Positions 46,498-60,103 of a DNA stretch of 64,000 nt are shown here, piece by piece. The stretch is from positions 866,984 to 930,983 of the forward strand of contig JAAOMT010000200.1 in assembly GCA_016748015.1 (NCBI GenBank). Reading direction: 5' to 3'. The translations under genes were made by a program, and so were the position numbers. Each line of letters begins with the position of its first letter. Within the stretch, counting starts at the first letter, position 1. Under the pieces are notes generated by a model that was not told the DNA's origin, searched no databases, and saw only the letters and a list, made by a program, of their open reading frames with translations. Source of the DNA: Geosiphon pyriformis (taxonomy: Eukaryota; Glomeromycota; Glomeromycetes; Archaeosporales; Geosiphonaceae).

Positions 46498-49400
46498 AAC
46501 AAAGGAGTCAAATTCCTGATTTGAAAGATCTCCATGAGCAATTATCTTGCACGCAGGCCCCAACTATTAAGAGATTATCATGTGCAAGAGCGTGAATAGT
46601 GCCACAACAAACTCCCCGTGATTGGATAACAATTATATTAGAGTCTCGGGGTCCAAGTTATAATTATACAGGTTTTCTTTTTTTAACTGTCTAAACAAGA
46701 CTTGTTAGTTAGATCCAAGATTGCGACGATATCTTCTTTGAAGTGTGTTTGTAGGATAACAATAAATTGAGCATTAAATTCACATGATAAAATTTATCTT
46801 TTATTATTTTACCAGAAGGCTATATCAAGCCAGTTCGAGGTTTTAAGATAATTTCCTTATTAATATAAATTTTATTTTCATATATATTTACAAATGGTGT
46901 TTAAAAGGAAAATTTTAAATCAGTCAATTACCTAAAATATATTAGCATTTTTTTATTTCTGTGATATTATTTTAGTCTGATAATTAAACACAAAAGACAT
47001 CACATTTTAATTGTTATTGTTTTTTTAAAAATACAATTACAAATATTTATATTTATTACATTTAAAAAGATATAGAATTTAATTAATATTATTTGTATTA
47101 ATTAAAAAACTATTTTATACTTTGCCAGAATTTAAATTTACAAAATTAATCTTTAAATATACATGTTTTTAAAAAAAGAAATTAACATCAAAAATACCAA
47201 ACCATTTAATGCTGTAATAATATATTACTATATAAGATTTTAAGAAATTGCTTAAAAATTCTGGGTTTTCAAACACAAAAAAAGAATAATATTTGTTAAT
47301 AAGAAATAAAATTATTTTAGAACAAATAAAGTCTATTTTAAGTTAAAATTGCTTATGTTTGTATAGTTACAAATTATGTATATATATATAATAATTTTTA
47401 ATTTAAAAAATATATATTTAATAATTTTATTTATTTAAAATATTAATTTATTATTTTATTATTTTAATAACATAATTAATATTAAAATAACAATTTTTTC
47501 TTGCTTAAAAACACTAATTTATTATATTAACAGCTGAGATTATTACATTATAAAAACAAATTGGACAATTAATTTACTAAACCTAATATTATAAACAAAA
47601 CTTTAAATTAGCAATTAGTCAACTAACAAAATTCACTTTATAATAATTGGAAAAAAATTGGTTGCTGACTTAATTTTGTTAATGTTTGGCAATAAAAATA
47701 ATACTAAAACTGTTTTTAGTAAAAAATTTTAATAACAATTTTACAATAGAGCTAATATTTAATTACCAGTTTATTGCCAAAAAAAAATTAAAGTTGTTGC
47801 TTTTTTAAAATAAATATGTGTTTGATTTCGAAAATTTTTAAATTAATTGGTAAAAAATCAAAATTTATTATATTTTTTAATAGTGTTTTTTAATGATAAA
47901 TAATCAAAGTTAATTGATTTAAATTTTTAAAACTAAATACTTATAATTATATTTTATGTCAAAATTTTTTGATCTACAGTATAGTATTAATTAATATTAA
48001 TATTTTTATTTATCATATGTTAATTTGTTATTTAATTCACCTTTTTATTTTGAACTTAATTGTTAACATAAAAATTAATTAGGTTTGATTTAATTTCTTA
48101 TTAAATTTATAGATAAAAGCTCTAGAGAAACATAAATAAAATATTTTATAACAAACTTATTTTCAGATTAAATGAGATTTTTTTTATATAATTTATTAAA
48201 AAATAATAATAATAAAAACTTGTATCAAAAGATATTATATATGTTAAATATAAGATAGAATTGTATTTATAGTATGATTTTATTAGTATTTTAATAGAAT
48301 TCAAATCTTTAGAAATTAATTATTATTATTTTGCTAAAGGTATAGCCCAACCATAATGATCTCTTACGATACTATATCATACATTAGACTTTGATTGCGC
48401 GTGACAGTTTGTTATTTTTGCTAAAATTAATATATTCTTTTTTGTTAAATTTTTATTTTATTATTATTTTTTTAAAAACAATTAAATTTCTTGATGTATA
48501 AAAAAATAAGCTTTTTATTATTGAAATCAAAATTTTAATACACAGCATAAAAAAAATTTTTAAAACTTTAAAAAATTTGTTCAATGAAATTGTTACCTCG
48601 TTAAAACACAAAATATTATTTAAAAAATAAAAAACTTTGTTTGTAATCTGTAAAAAACAAATGTTATTTGTTACTAATTCCAAAAAATACCAATTAAAGC
48701 ATAAAATTACAATAATTATATAACTTTTTATTAACTACTTTATATTTTTAAAATTTTTTGGTAATCAACAATGTTTTTTTTAGTTAATTATTCTTATTTA
48801 TATATTAATATATTTTTTATTTATATTAATTATATAACTCTTTTAATAATAATTTTTTAATTAAAACAATAATATTTATTGTTTTTTTATTTTACTTAAA
48901 TATTGCTATTTATAATAATTTAATTAGATTACTTAATATTTATTTATTTTTTCAAAAACAGAATTTTTATAAATATAAAAACAATAAAAGATTTTAATTT
49001 GCAATAAATATATATTTTTTTAATATGATATATTAATAATTATTTTATTATTTATAAATAAAATGCAAAATATATTAAATATAATTAATTTAAATTGAGT
49101 TTTTTTAAATAGAAAACAATTTAAACCAAACCAAAAATATTAAAATTAAACTCATACAGTAAATATGTGATTTAATGTTTCTGAATTTATAAATTTTTAT
49201 TAAAAATAAGTAATAAAACTATTTAATCAAAAATACATTTTTTAAAAAAAATTTATTAATCAATACTATATTACAAAAATATAGAAAATTTATTTTAATT
49301 TAAATACAATAATAATGTAATATATAAAATTTGATAACAAATTCTGAACAAAATTGTTGAAAATTACTTGAAAATATTGTTATTATAAGTTAAATATTAA

Positions 49401-50400
49401 AAAAAATAACAAATTAATGTTAATTTCTATTAAATAGGTTTTTATATCAAAAGTAACATTTTTAAAAATTTAATATCAAATATCAGTTGTACTTTTTAGT
49501 AAACATTTATTTAATATACTTCACAAAAACTAACAATTATACAAATTAAAATAATAATAATAATAATAAAATAAAATATTTAATATTATTATATTAATTT
49601 GAGTGTAAATTTAAATATAAATGATCTTTTTATAACTTTAAAAAGTCTTGCTTATATATTTTTAAAAATAGAATGGTTAATTAATAATATTAGTGGTTAA
49701 TACATATGATTATTTATGACTAAGTAAATAAATAAAAATTATAAAGTAAAAAATTCATCTGTAACAATATAAATATTTAAATATATATTCAAATTTGCTT
49801 TATTTTTTGATTTTAATTATTGTTAAAAATATTTATTATTATGTTCAAGTTTAAAAAATTATAATTGTTAAAGCTAATATTTAAAATAATTGTATTTGGT
49901 AAAAAACTTTTAAATATTAATATAATTATAAATATTAAAGTAAAAATTATTTGGTTTTTAATGCAAAATTACTTTTTTTGATTTCTTAAATTTATTGAAA
50001 TTTTAGTTGCTCAAAATATTCTTTCACTGGTTATTAAGCTTAAATCTTTTGTAAAAATAAAAAACAATTTTTTTTTGGAAATTCAAATACAAAACTTTAA
50101 TAATATTATTAATATACTAATAAATAAATAATAATGAACCATTAATAAATAATGTATATTTAGATAATTAATAATTCTATACAAATTTGTAAACTTCTAA
50201 AATTAAATTTAGCAAAAAAATACAAGAATCTAAATAAAAAAATTTGATTAATAATAAAATTCAAAATTATTTTATTAATAAATATGCAAAAAGACATTTT
50301 ATAATTTATAATAATATATAGCATACATACATATTTTATAAATTTTTAAAATTTAGAGGTATTTATTAATTTCCATGTAAAATTAATATAATCCAAAAAG
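46498..50400. other. AT desert
   Basis: After about 300 bp of mixed sequence following the PPR stop, nearly pure A/T with short homopolymers. The only GC-richer island is at about 48340-48410 (includes TAGCCCAACCATAATGATCT). It does not fold by eye into a tRNA. Open frames here are Lys/Asn/Ile/Phe-only noise. Confidence 0.7.
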
Positions 50401-50419
50401 GATTATATATATTTTAAAT

Positions 50420-52470
50420 AAATTTATTTTAAATATTAAAAACAGGTGAAAACCCAAATACAACAATTTCATATGTAATAATTTTATAAAAATCTTAAAA
50501 TACATCACAATTATAATATATTCGTTATAGTATGAATAAAATATTTAATAAAATAATTTCTTTAAAAACTTTTGTAATATGTTTTTTATTGGATAGAAAT
50601 TATTTTATTTTTATGATATTATGCAAGTAAATTGAAAAAGTTTTTAAAATTAAACCTGTAAAATTTGAATTATAATTATATAAAAAACAAATAAAAAATA
50701 GATTAAAATGTTCTTCAAAATAGTTATTTTTTCAAAAAAAGTTTTCTTATACCAGTATCGAGCTTTTTGCATCAAAGCATACTATAATTAAAGATATCAA
50801 ATATATATGTACGAAAATTTATAATAAAATAAAAAAAGAGCAATATATGATATTGATCAGGATCCCGAATTTATCACGCATATATTCCAATTACATGTGC
50901 GGCTAGCTCGGATGTTTTTCCTGAGATACAAGTTTTCCTCGTGAGTTTTGTTTAACACAATGAACAACATCCTTTTCAAACTCGAGAAGTCATGTTTTAC
51001 GCCGCCCTCGTATTTATGATATTTGACAATTGTCTTATAGAGGTATGAGCGGGAAAGGAAAGTCAGAACTAGGTCTGGTCTAACCTCATTAAGGAAGATA
51101 GAGTTTACAAGATGAACGGTAGCCGAAGTGACTTTGACGAAGGGAAAAGTAAATGTGTCATCCGCCCGTCTTTCGAGACCTATGCTCTTTAGATGCGAGT
51201 CAAATGAAGTGTACCAATCGCTGTCAGTGCTGCGGCCATATTCATTGGGTGGTACATATTTTGGAGTTGCTACATATTTCGGAGTTGCTGGTGGATGAGG
51301 AACATATTCAAATATCGAACGTCTAAATCCACTCGTTTTTTCCATGATGTCGGATCCAATTTCTTTTCGGAATGAAAAATGACAGAGAACCAACATTAGT
51401 TTTGGGGAGATGACGTAAAAAAAATGGTAGGGAAATTGAATTGGACCAAAAATCCCCAGGGATTTATTCACTCCTTCGAAGGTGCCAAATCCGTGGCTGG
51501 TCATTATAAACTCGTCATTTTCACCGGCTTGCCAAATTACAAGAAAAGAATCATGCATGGACTGCTTGTAATCTTGTCTATCTACCCAAAAGATTCGCAA
51601 GCTGTCTTTGATCTCTTCATGCGGGGTCTCTAGTATTTCACGGATATTCTGTAACCACACTTCTTGAGTCTTTTTTAACTTGTGCTCTCGCATAAAGTCT
51701 TTTACCATCGACGAAGTGAAAATATCAAACTTTTCATTGGAAAATTGGGACCATCGAAGAGGGTTTCGATAGGCCATGATAAAGAGGAACTTGCGTAGAT
51801 TTTCAAGGTCTCTTCTAACCAAAACGATCTGACTTTCCACTTGAGATGTCTTTATAATATCTCTAACCACTCTTGATGCTTTTTCTTCAAGTTTTGATAG
51901 TTTTTCTTCTACATGCATCGCATCTTCATGATTAATATCTTTGTACATGTTATAGTATCCATAGGTTTTCGCGACTAAAGAGACGTCCAGTTTATCAATC
52001 GTTCTATCATAAATTCGGAGAAGTGCTTCTTCCTTATTCTTATTCCTAAATTTTTGTCTCTGTTTTTTCTCTTTGAATAGCTCTTCATTGCTCATAAATA
52101 TCCTCTCATAATTATTAATAGCAAAATTACGAAGAAGGAATCTTGGAATGTAGTGATGGTATTGATTTTGCATTATAGTTTAAGTCTTAAAAGAGCACCC
52201 ATAATTAGGTTTATATAGGCACAGGTATGCAAAATCATCTTTTCATTGTAAAATAAATATATCCACAAACTCATTTAGCCTAATGGATGTTATGATTCTT
52301 CGAACCCCTTCTTTTGGGGTGTAAAAACCCGCTTAATCGAGAAATTTTTCTTTAAAAACCTTTTCATTAACACCTGAATCAAATTATTGCCTTAAACAGT
52401 ACTTAGCAAGATATAGATGTTATACATGAAAATCGTTGCCGCCGTTAATGCCGTTGTTATCGTCATTATT
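50420..52470 (-). repeat. Segmental duplication, right copy
   Basis: Matches 13300-15400 in the same orientation, including the 3' flank (GGTGAAAACCC and TTTCATATGTAAT), the whole DUF4238 frame, and the 5' leader up to the GCCGTTAATGCCGTTG phrase. The two copies form direct repeats about 37 kb apart. Confidence 0.75.
50857..52173 (-). CDS. DUF4238-type protein, copy B
   Basis: Single 438-residue frame with the same start and stop positions relative to copy A (MQNQYHHYIPRFLLRNFA... to ...SGS). Differences from copy A are spread over the protein and many are conservative (K/R, D/E, I/V, F/Y), which fits constraint on the protein rather than neutral decay. As in copy A, the repeated YVATPKYVPP motif near residue 300 lies in a probable linker. 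No signal peptide, membrane helix or known catalytic motif is recognised, so the function is unknown. Confidence 0.85.
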   Translation of the reverse strand: MQNQYHHYIPRFLLRNFAINNYERIFMSNEELFKEKKQRQKFRNKNKEEALLRIYDRTIDKLDVSLVAKTYGYYNMYKDINHEDAMHVEEKLSKLEEKASRVVRDIIKTSQVESQIVLVRRDLENLRKFLFIMAYRNPLRWSQFSNEKFDIFTSSMVKDFMREHKLKKTQEVWLQNIREILETPHEEIKDSLRIFWVDRQDYKQSMHDSFLVIWQAGENDEFIMTSHGFGTFEGVNKSLGIFGPIQFPYHFFYVISPKLMLVLCHFSFRKEIGSDIMEKTSGFRRSIFEYVPHPPATPKYVATPKYVPPNEYGRSTDSDWYTSFDSHLKSIGLERRADDTFTFPFVKVTSATVHLVNSIFLNEVRPDLVLTFLSRSYLYKTIVKYHKYEGGVKHDFSSLKRMLFIVLNKTHEENLYLRKNIRASRTCNWNICVINSGS

Positions 52471-55400
52471 TAAATATTATTGAAAATAAAGTTGTTAATG
52501 TCTTTGCTAGTTTGCAAATAAATATTAAGGAATTTTTTTTTAAAAACATGTAAATAGCATTAAGTAATATTTTATATCTAGTTAAAATATTGTTTAACTT
52601 TTGTTAATTATGTTTAATAGAAAGCTAATTGTATTGTTAAATACATAAATAATAAGTTGACAAGACATATTGATTAAAATAAAACTAGCTTAATATAGTA
52701 TTCTAATAGTTTTATTAAGTTTAATACTATAAGCTAGAAGTTAGCCGGTTTTTATACATATGATCAGAAAGAAAATTATATAATTTGATATATTTTAATA
52801 AAAAATATATTAGATATAAGAAGAAAAAAGTATAAGATTATGTTTTTTTGTGTGTATAAGATTTTAATAAGAGACATCTAATTCTATAAAAACTTGTTTA
52901 AAGTTTTATAAATACTTTTTAATGTCTAATATTTGTATAATGCTAAGATTAATGGTAAAATATATATGTTTATTATTAAAATTTTGTTTTCAATAATTAA
53001 TATAATAAATTTGTAAGATTTTAAAGCTAATTGCTATTAAAGTTTTTTTTATTTAACGAGGGCGGCCCAACCACTATTAAAGTTATTGCAGTTTAATATG
53101 TAATTATTAAACTTTTAATAAAACCAATAAAAAAGCAATACTATAAAATCTTAAAAAATTAGCAGTTTATAAAACCAAATTATTAATTTTAAAAATTGTA
53201 TAACTAAAAATAATCAACCAATTTAATTTTAAAAATTAATAACTTTTTTTAATTGGCAAAAAAATTTTGATATTATTTTTATTATCAAAATTAATTAATA
53301 TAACAAAAGTAGCTTTAACAGCTTTAAAAAACTTAAAATACAAAACAATATATTGTTATTAACTAATAAACTTTAGCTTTAATATTTACTAAAAACACTT
53401 AAAGCATTTTTAATTTTGTTAAAAAAGACATTCAAAAGAATATCTACAAAACTGCAGCAATAAAAACAGAAGTAAAATAAACATTACAAAATTTTTTACA
53501 ATCTTACAAATATTAACAAATATAATTTGAATAGCAATATTTAAAATGACTTATAGTAAAATTTCATACAAAAAAGCTTAATATTGTCTTTTACAACCAA
53601 TTTCAAACCAAAAAAAAACATATAAAAACTAAAATAAAAATTATTTATCTAAAAAAATTTTAATAATTAGTAAATATTTTTTAGATATTATTAAGACCAA
53701 TAGTATTTTCAGAAGACAAAAAAGAAAAATGCTTTAGTTTTTATTTAATTAATCTAATATTTAAAATCAAATAACTTAATAGATTAATTAATTAAAGTTA
53801 TATGTAAAAGCATAACTTGTTTGCTTTTAAGACAGTAAATATTGACGAGAATTCAACATATTAAACAATTTAATTATGTGCTAATTAAAACCAGTTTTGG
53901 TAGATATGTAGATTAGATATCATAATCAGTACAAGTGTAACAAAATTAATATAAATACCAGTAAAACAAAATAAAGTTAATATCTTATTTTTCAGAAAAA
54001 TTTTCGAATACTATTGTTGTATTTTTGTTAATTTTGCTTTTAATTACTAATTAAATTTCTATTAATTAAAAAGAAATTATTGTTTTAAAAAATATTTTTA
54101 AAACCAAATTAGTTAATTTTTTAATTTCCAAATTCTAATTGTTATAAAAAATACAATTTTAATTTATAAAACTTAATTTTATTGTTGTTAAAAATAATAT
54201 GCTTAAAAAACTATATTTGATAAAAATATTTTAAGTTATTTAACTCAAAAATATTGTATTAATCTAATTTTTTAAATTTATTATATGATTTGGTAATTAG
54301 TATGTTATATTGTTTGAAAAAGCTTATATAGTAACTTTATTTATTGGTTATAAAAATACTTACAAGCATAGTTATGTATATTTTTATAATAATAGACAGA
54401 TTTCAAAATGCTGTAAATTTATTTTTATCATTTTTAAAATTTTTAAACTTAATTTATTTTAATATAATTACAGCTTACTGAATATAAAAAGATCTGTATT
54501 GAGCATTTAAAAGTTTTCAAGTTATAAAAATTAAGATAAAAAAATTTAATTGAAAAATTAATACAATTAAAAATTTTAATTTAATATAGTTAAAGCAAAA
54601 TGTTTTAAATTATGGTCTGAATGCTTTTTTATTATAATATTTCATTTATTTTAACAAAAACAAGCTTATTAATTTCTTACTTGTAAATTAAATATAATAA
54701 AAATAGTTTGAAGTATTAATCTTAAAAAAAACAGCTTTTTTTTAACAAAAAATAATAGTTGTTAAATTAAAAAATTGTAATTACATAGTTTTTTATAATT
54801 CAAACTTTTTTAAAACAAATTTCAATTTTTAATCAAACAAATTGACTTTTGATTTAACTTAAAATTTATGGAATTTTAATTAATTTTACAAACAATATTC
54901 AAACAAACGAAAAGTCGTGTTTTTTTTAAAATAAAAATTTTAAACAAATATTTATTATTGTTTTTTTCAATTATTTTTACCAAAACTAAGTATTATATTT
55001 TTCAATTATATCATTTAGTGTAATTTTTTTAAAGTTTGCTAATTTCTTTATTAAATACTAATTATTTATTTGAAAATTCAATTTTATTTATTTTATAATA
55101 TCATATCTATAAAACAAATGAAGATATTTTATAATAAAAATTGATTTAATTTGATTTATTTTTTTTAATTAAAAATTTAAAAATAAATTTTGTATTTTAG
55201 ATTTACGAGTAATTTTACACTTAAAATATAATAATAATAATTATAATAATAATAAATAATAGATTTGTTTTTGGATTAAAAATTTGAATAGTTACAAAAT
55301 TTAATTAATTATAATGTTTTTTTTTTCGATAAAATTTGATAGAATTTTTACAAGATGATTTTATAACCATCTAAAAGAATACATTTTTATCAATCTAAAC

Positions 55401-56250
55401 ATAATAACCAATTAAGTAAGTAATATATATATATTTATTTTTTTATTAATTGGCTAAATTACATATATAACTAAAATTTTGAATTTTGAATTTTACAATG
55501 CTCTGTTAATTTTTAATAAATAATTTTTTTGTTACATAAAACTTTAATTAAAAATACAATTATTATTATTGAAATAATTTTTTATGGTTTTAAATATTTC
55601 AATAAAACATAAATTCTTAACTTTGTTTAACAGCTAAAATTCATAAATGAGTTTTACTAAAAAAAATTCAATTTAAAATAAATGTAACTTGTTTATTTAT
55701 TTTATTTTTTTAATCAATTGAATTAATGTGAAATTTATTTTGAAAAATAATGTTTTTTCTTTGCCAATTAATAATTAGATTCATTATAATTAATTGATGA
55801 AAATCAAGTAATACTGTTAATAATTATGTTTTCTTAATATATTTTTAATCTGAATTGACAAAAAAAATAATTACTATTAATTAATTTAATTGAAAAATTT
55901 CAAAAATATTTTATCAAATATTACAATAAACTGCTTAAAAAATAAAATTTAAAAGCTGTAATTCAAATTTTTTGGTTAAATTATATTTATATTAAAATTG
56001 TTTCAAGAATTGATGTATATTTAATTAAACATTAAACAATAATAATAATAATATAATAATAAGCAGTGAGCTTGTTAAATTAGAAAATTATATTACTTTA
56101 ATTTTTATTGCTTTTAAAAAAACCAGACTTGCTATTTGAATTATTATAAAAAATTTGAGCAAAAAGTATTTTTACTAAAAATAACTTAATGTAAGTATAT
56201 TTATTTAATTTAATTTATTACACCAAAATATATATAAATAAATAAATTTA
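52471..56250. other. AT desert
   Basis: Almost entirely A/T. A lone GC-rich hexamer-scale island (GAGGGCGGCCCAACCA, about 53058-53073) stands out and shares GCCCAACCA with the island at about 48348. No gene seen. Confidence 0.7.
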
Positions 56251-56400
56251 GAAATGTTAATTCATATTACAAAAATAAACCGATTTAAAAATATTTTTGT
56301 GATAACTAGTAGATATTAGCAACTTTTTGAGAAGGCAAGATTTTAAGGAAAAGGAGAGTATTGAAGCTGGTAGTGATAACTCAAGGTTCATTTTCAAGTT

Positions 56401-56506
56401 TTTCCTCATTAGACCAAACTTTCCATTGCCGAAAATTCTCCTCATTAAACCTAACTTTCCATGGCTTAAATTTTTTCTCATTATACCAAACTTTCCATGG
56501 CTGCAA
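56401..56506 (+). repeat. Three tandem 35-36 bp repeats
   Basis: Units 56401-56435, 56436-56470 and 56471-56506 share CTCATTA, then ACC(A/T)AACTTTCCAT and G(G/C)C. The minus strand reads in frame through all units with a repeated G(K/N)(L/F)GLMRKN-like phrase, but the frame is short and no protein family is suggested. Confidence 0.8.
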
Positions 56507-58397
56507 CATTCACAATAACACGATTATTCTAGATGTTTGAAGGAGTCTTATTGCAAAGATTTAAAAAACGTCATTTAAAAAAATTAGCTTTAGTATTTGG
56601 GTGATAGACTCATGTGTAAAATGCATATGTTCGTAGTCCTCAATGAGTGAAAATAATTAAATATGGTATAATAAGGTGAAGGCAATAAGGCTTGCTTTTC
56701 TTAAAGAAAAGACAACTTGTGAAGCATCCATCTTGGTTAAAATACTGCGGTTATTGCTCGAATTCGTATGTTACATGTATGTTCAACCAGAAGTTTTACA
56801 ATTTACGATAAAGGCTTTGATTAAGGGATTGAAATTTTTATTACAACGATCACTTTTGGGAGACACCAACATACCTATATTTGGTAAAAGGCAGTCAATT
56901 TTGATGGTTTTAGGCAATAAGTATAGTTGAAGGTCGAGATTTATAGTGCAAATATCGTTTTAATTCCTTTTGCGCTATCGCTACGGGTAGAGTCTTCACA
57001 AATATCTGTGGCGAAGATCAAAATTACTTGTTCAAATGCAGTGAAACCAAATTACTGCAACACTGTTAATCAATAACAAACATTTATGCAGCGATCCCGC
57101 ATTGTGATTCCTTTAAGGTTTTTGGTTGGTAAGGCTGACAAATGGCTCTTACAATCAATGCTCACCTAGCGTATGTGAGAGTTTGCCCTCTTTCCAGAAA
57201 ATTAGATTTTATTTTAGTTTTAGGCCACCAAAGAATTTTCATCTGATGGTTGATTCGCAGTATATGTCTGGTTCTAGAGTGTTCTTTTTTGACTAATTTT
57301 TGTTCTTGATTTATATTCATTACTATAGCTTTTTCTAGCATCAAAATAATAATTTATAAAGTTTCAACATGAATTGAAAGTACATATACCTGCCATTCAT
57401 GAAAATCCATGATTTAAAAATTTATTTTAAACAAGACATCCAAACTGATTAATTTATGTTAATATTGGAGAATTGAAATTAAATGATCTTTTTTATACAT
57501 TAAAATTATGATATATTAATTATTGCAAAAAGCAAAAAAAAATTTGAGGTTAAATTTATATGAGTTAAATGTTATCAATAATTATATTTTAAAAATACTA
57601 GAAATTAATTGTGAAATCAAGAAAAAGCTTGACTTTAATAAATAATCATATTTAGATATGATACCAATTTTTTACTTTGATTTCACATTTAGTTTTGACA
57701 ATTATCATGCCAATACTTTATTATTCGTGAAACAATTTCAAGAAGCAAAAAGATCAAGTAAAAGAAAAAGGAAACTTTAATTAACAAGCTTTTTATAGAA
57801 GATAATTGATTTTTTAAAATAAAATTGAATAATTTGTGCAACTAATTCTAGAATTTGAACCTCCAATAACTTTTTTGAAGTGCGCCAATATTATAGAATT
57901 ATTTGAAAACTATTAATATATTTGAATAAAATTCCATTAAAAATGAAGAAAAAGATTTTGAACCAGCCTCATCACAAATGAAGAATTTGATTATAAATGA
58001 TTTTTCTTTAGGTGAATAAATCAAAGAATTGAAGATCTACCATTTGTTTTCAGGGCTAAATGCAAATGGAACTAGAAAATTCGATCCATCAATTGAAACC
58101 CCTCGGAAAATTATTAAAGAATTATGGTAATAATAAAAAATCCCAAAAACTTATATTTTTATATTATTTTATTACTTAATTAAACTTATTATAGAGATAA
58201 TTGTTTAAGTGGCTGGTAAATAAGGTTTAAGAATAATTTTGAAACCAACAATTTTTTAATCAGAAAGTTAATCAAATTCAAATGGTGAAAGAATTCCTTT
58301 GGAAAAACAGGTTGAATACAGGTTTTTAAATATAAATTTTAATATAGAAACTCAAGATTTTTCGCTATCAAACCTATTTTTTTTACAATTTATTCAG

Positions 58398-58442
<45 letters not shown>

Positions 58443-59576
58443 GAGTGGCACTTAATTAAAATATGTGAGCATTTTTGCAACTGAATCATATGCCTATAAA
58501 ATTTTTCTTGGAAAAAATATCTTGGAATTGGAGCGCAATTTTGTCCAAGTATCTTATTCTTTATAAAAATCTTAAAATTTTATTGGTGTTAAATATATAT
58601 AAAGAGTTTTATTTTAAATAAGAATTTAAGTGCGTTGTGATACATATCTTAAAATTGATTATAATTGATTATTTCGGAGCTACATTTTACCTTAAATTAG
58701 TCTCGGAAGCATTCATTAATATTCTTTAATAAACTTATTTGGCTAAACAAAAATGTTCGTCATTTACTAATATAGCCTACACATGTGAATAAATCTTTTT
58801 TGTGACTTATTATTTTCCTTAATATTCATTTTTGAGTTTAATTTGTACAAAAATCCATAATATTGGAAGAAATGCTGATACAACCAACCAACCAACCAAC
58901 CAAACCTTTTCAACTTGTATTTTTCTAATCTGTAATTTACTTGATCTTTACAATAAAACAATATTCATACTTCCCAATTCAGTTTTGAATTATATGTTCG
59001 AATATAATATGAAAGAAATGATTCGATTGGAAGAGCAGATATGGCAAAGAGGGAAACACGGATGATCCTGTATAAAATTAATAGATAAATACTTTTAGTG
59101 ATCCCAAAAGAAAATCTATGATCACATTCATCTAAACGTTGATAACAATTCGAGGTAACAATCTCCGAATTCTCCAAGCTATTTTTTAACTAGGATCGAA
59201 TATTTGGGCGTAGGTTTTTAGAGAATAACATATAAAATATTAGTTAGCAGCAATTGAAATTTTTTTTCAATAATCTCTTCATGAGAAAATGATTACTAAC
59301 CTTAAAAATGTAACATGACTTGATCGCTTCATTGTTGAAACACTCCTAATAACCTAATAAGCTAACCGCCTCTACTGTAGTGTCACCAGCTTGTGGAACG
59401 TATGAAGAGCGTCATTATTTAGTGCCTTAACATTTCCAATTATTGTTATCACAACATACACACCATACCTTCGTCTTTTTCGTGAATCAAAAGTATTGAT
59501 ATTTTTTGTCTTTATCACAAACTAGTAGATCCCTCAATTTTTACATTAACATTCTAAAATTTAAGGGAACTAAAAT
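56507..59576. other. Unassigned interval with gene debris
   Basis: A moderately GC-richer stretch at about 56660-57350 has short frames on both strands but no recognisable product. A piece near 57950-58140 reads FEPASSQMKNLIINDFSLGE and then, after a stop, LNANGTRKFDPSIETP, possibly an old gene fragment. (TTA)n at about 58399-58443 and (CCAA)n at about 58880-58906 are simple repeats. Confidence 0.4.
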
Positions 59577-60103
59577 ATGTCATCAACCCCTCGAAAAAGA
59601 CCCCGAGAAACTGCCACTCCTAACAATGAACCTATATCAAAAGAAAGTAAACACTGTGGTCATCCAAAGCATGAAACATACATTTCTACACTTAAGCAAA
59701 CCAGTAAAAATCCAAAGCCTGGGTTAATTAATAGAAAATTGGTCAAAGTTCCAAAGAGAATGATTCTTGCGCTGGGCGTCAAGGAAGGAACGTTGATTTG
59801 CAGTCGTTGTGTAATCCAGACGGATAAGGATCCTCAGGTTTACAAAATTTTTTTTACGAAATATTAACATCAATTTTTTCAAAAAAAAATTATTATTATT
59901 TTAAAAAATTTATTCATTTATAATTTTGATTAATCGTTTTTTAATTTCAGTATCTCAAAAACCCAAAATATGTGTCTCAGAGAGTGCAAACACGTAAGAA
60001 TGTTCTTTCCAGTTTGAAAATTGATATGAAAGATGATCCCAGAGATAGAAGGGAAACGAGAAGTTCCAGTGCAAAGGCATTGAATGGCAAAAAGAATCTT
60101 TGA
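59577..60103 (+). CDS. Small basic protein with putative zinc-binding residues, two exons
   Basis: Model: exon 59577-59837, intron 59838-59950 (GTTTAC...TTTCAG, 113 nt), exon 59951-60103; 137 aa. The N-terminus is basic and disordered (MSSTPRKRPRETATPNNEP) and could serve as a nuclear signal. H26-C27-G-H29...H32 and C75-S-R-C78 are spaced as in two halves of a zinc site. Between them is a basic amphipathic segment (RKLVKVPKRMILALGVKEG). The second exon is Arg/Lys/Asp-rich (KDDPRDRRETRSSS). Without the intron the frame would end six or so codons of A/T noise after residue 88, and the spliced reading restores coding-like sequence, which supports the model. I do not recognise the family; a DNA- or RNA-binding role is a guess. 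Confidence 0.65.

Noticed and set aside
43580-46541. Minus-strand frames of 60-85 codons within the PPR gene
   Set aside because: Shadows of the 1264-codon frame on the other strand.
46555-46680. Possible tRNA-like sequence near GAGTCTCGGGGTCC
   Set aside because: No cloverleaf, anticodon arm or TTC-arm consensus could be built on either strand.
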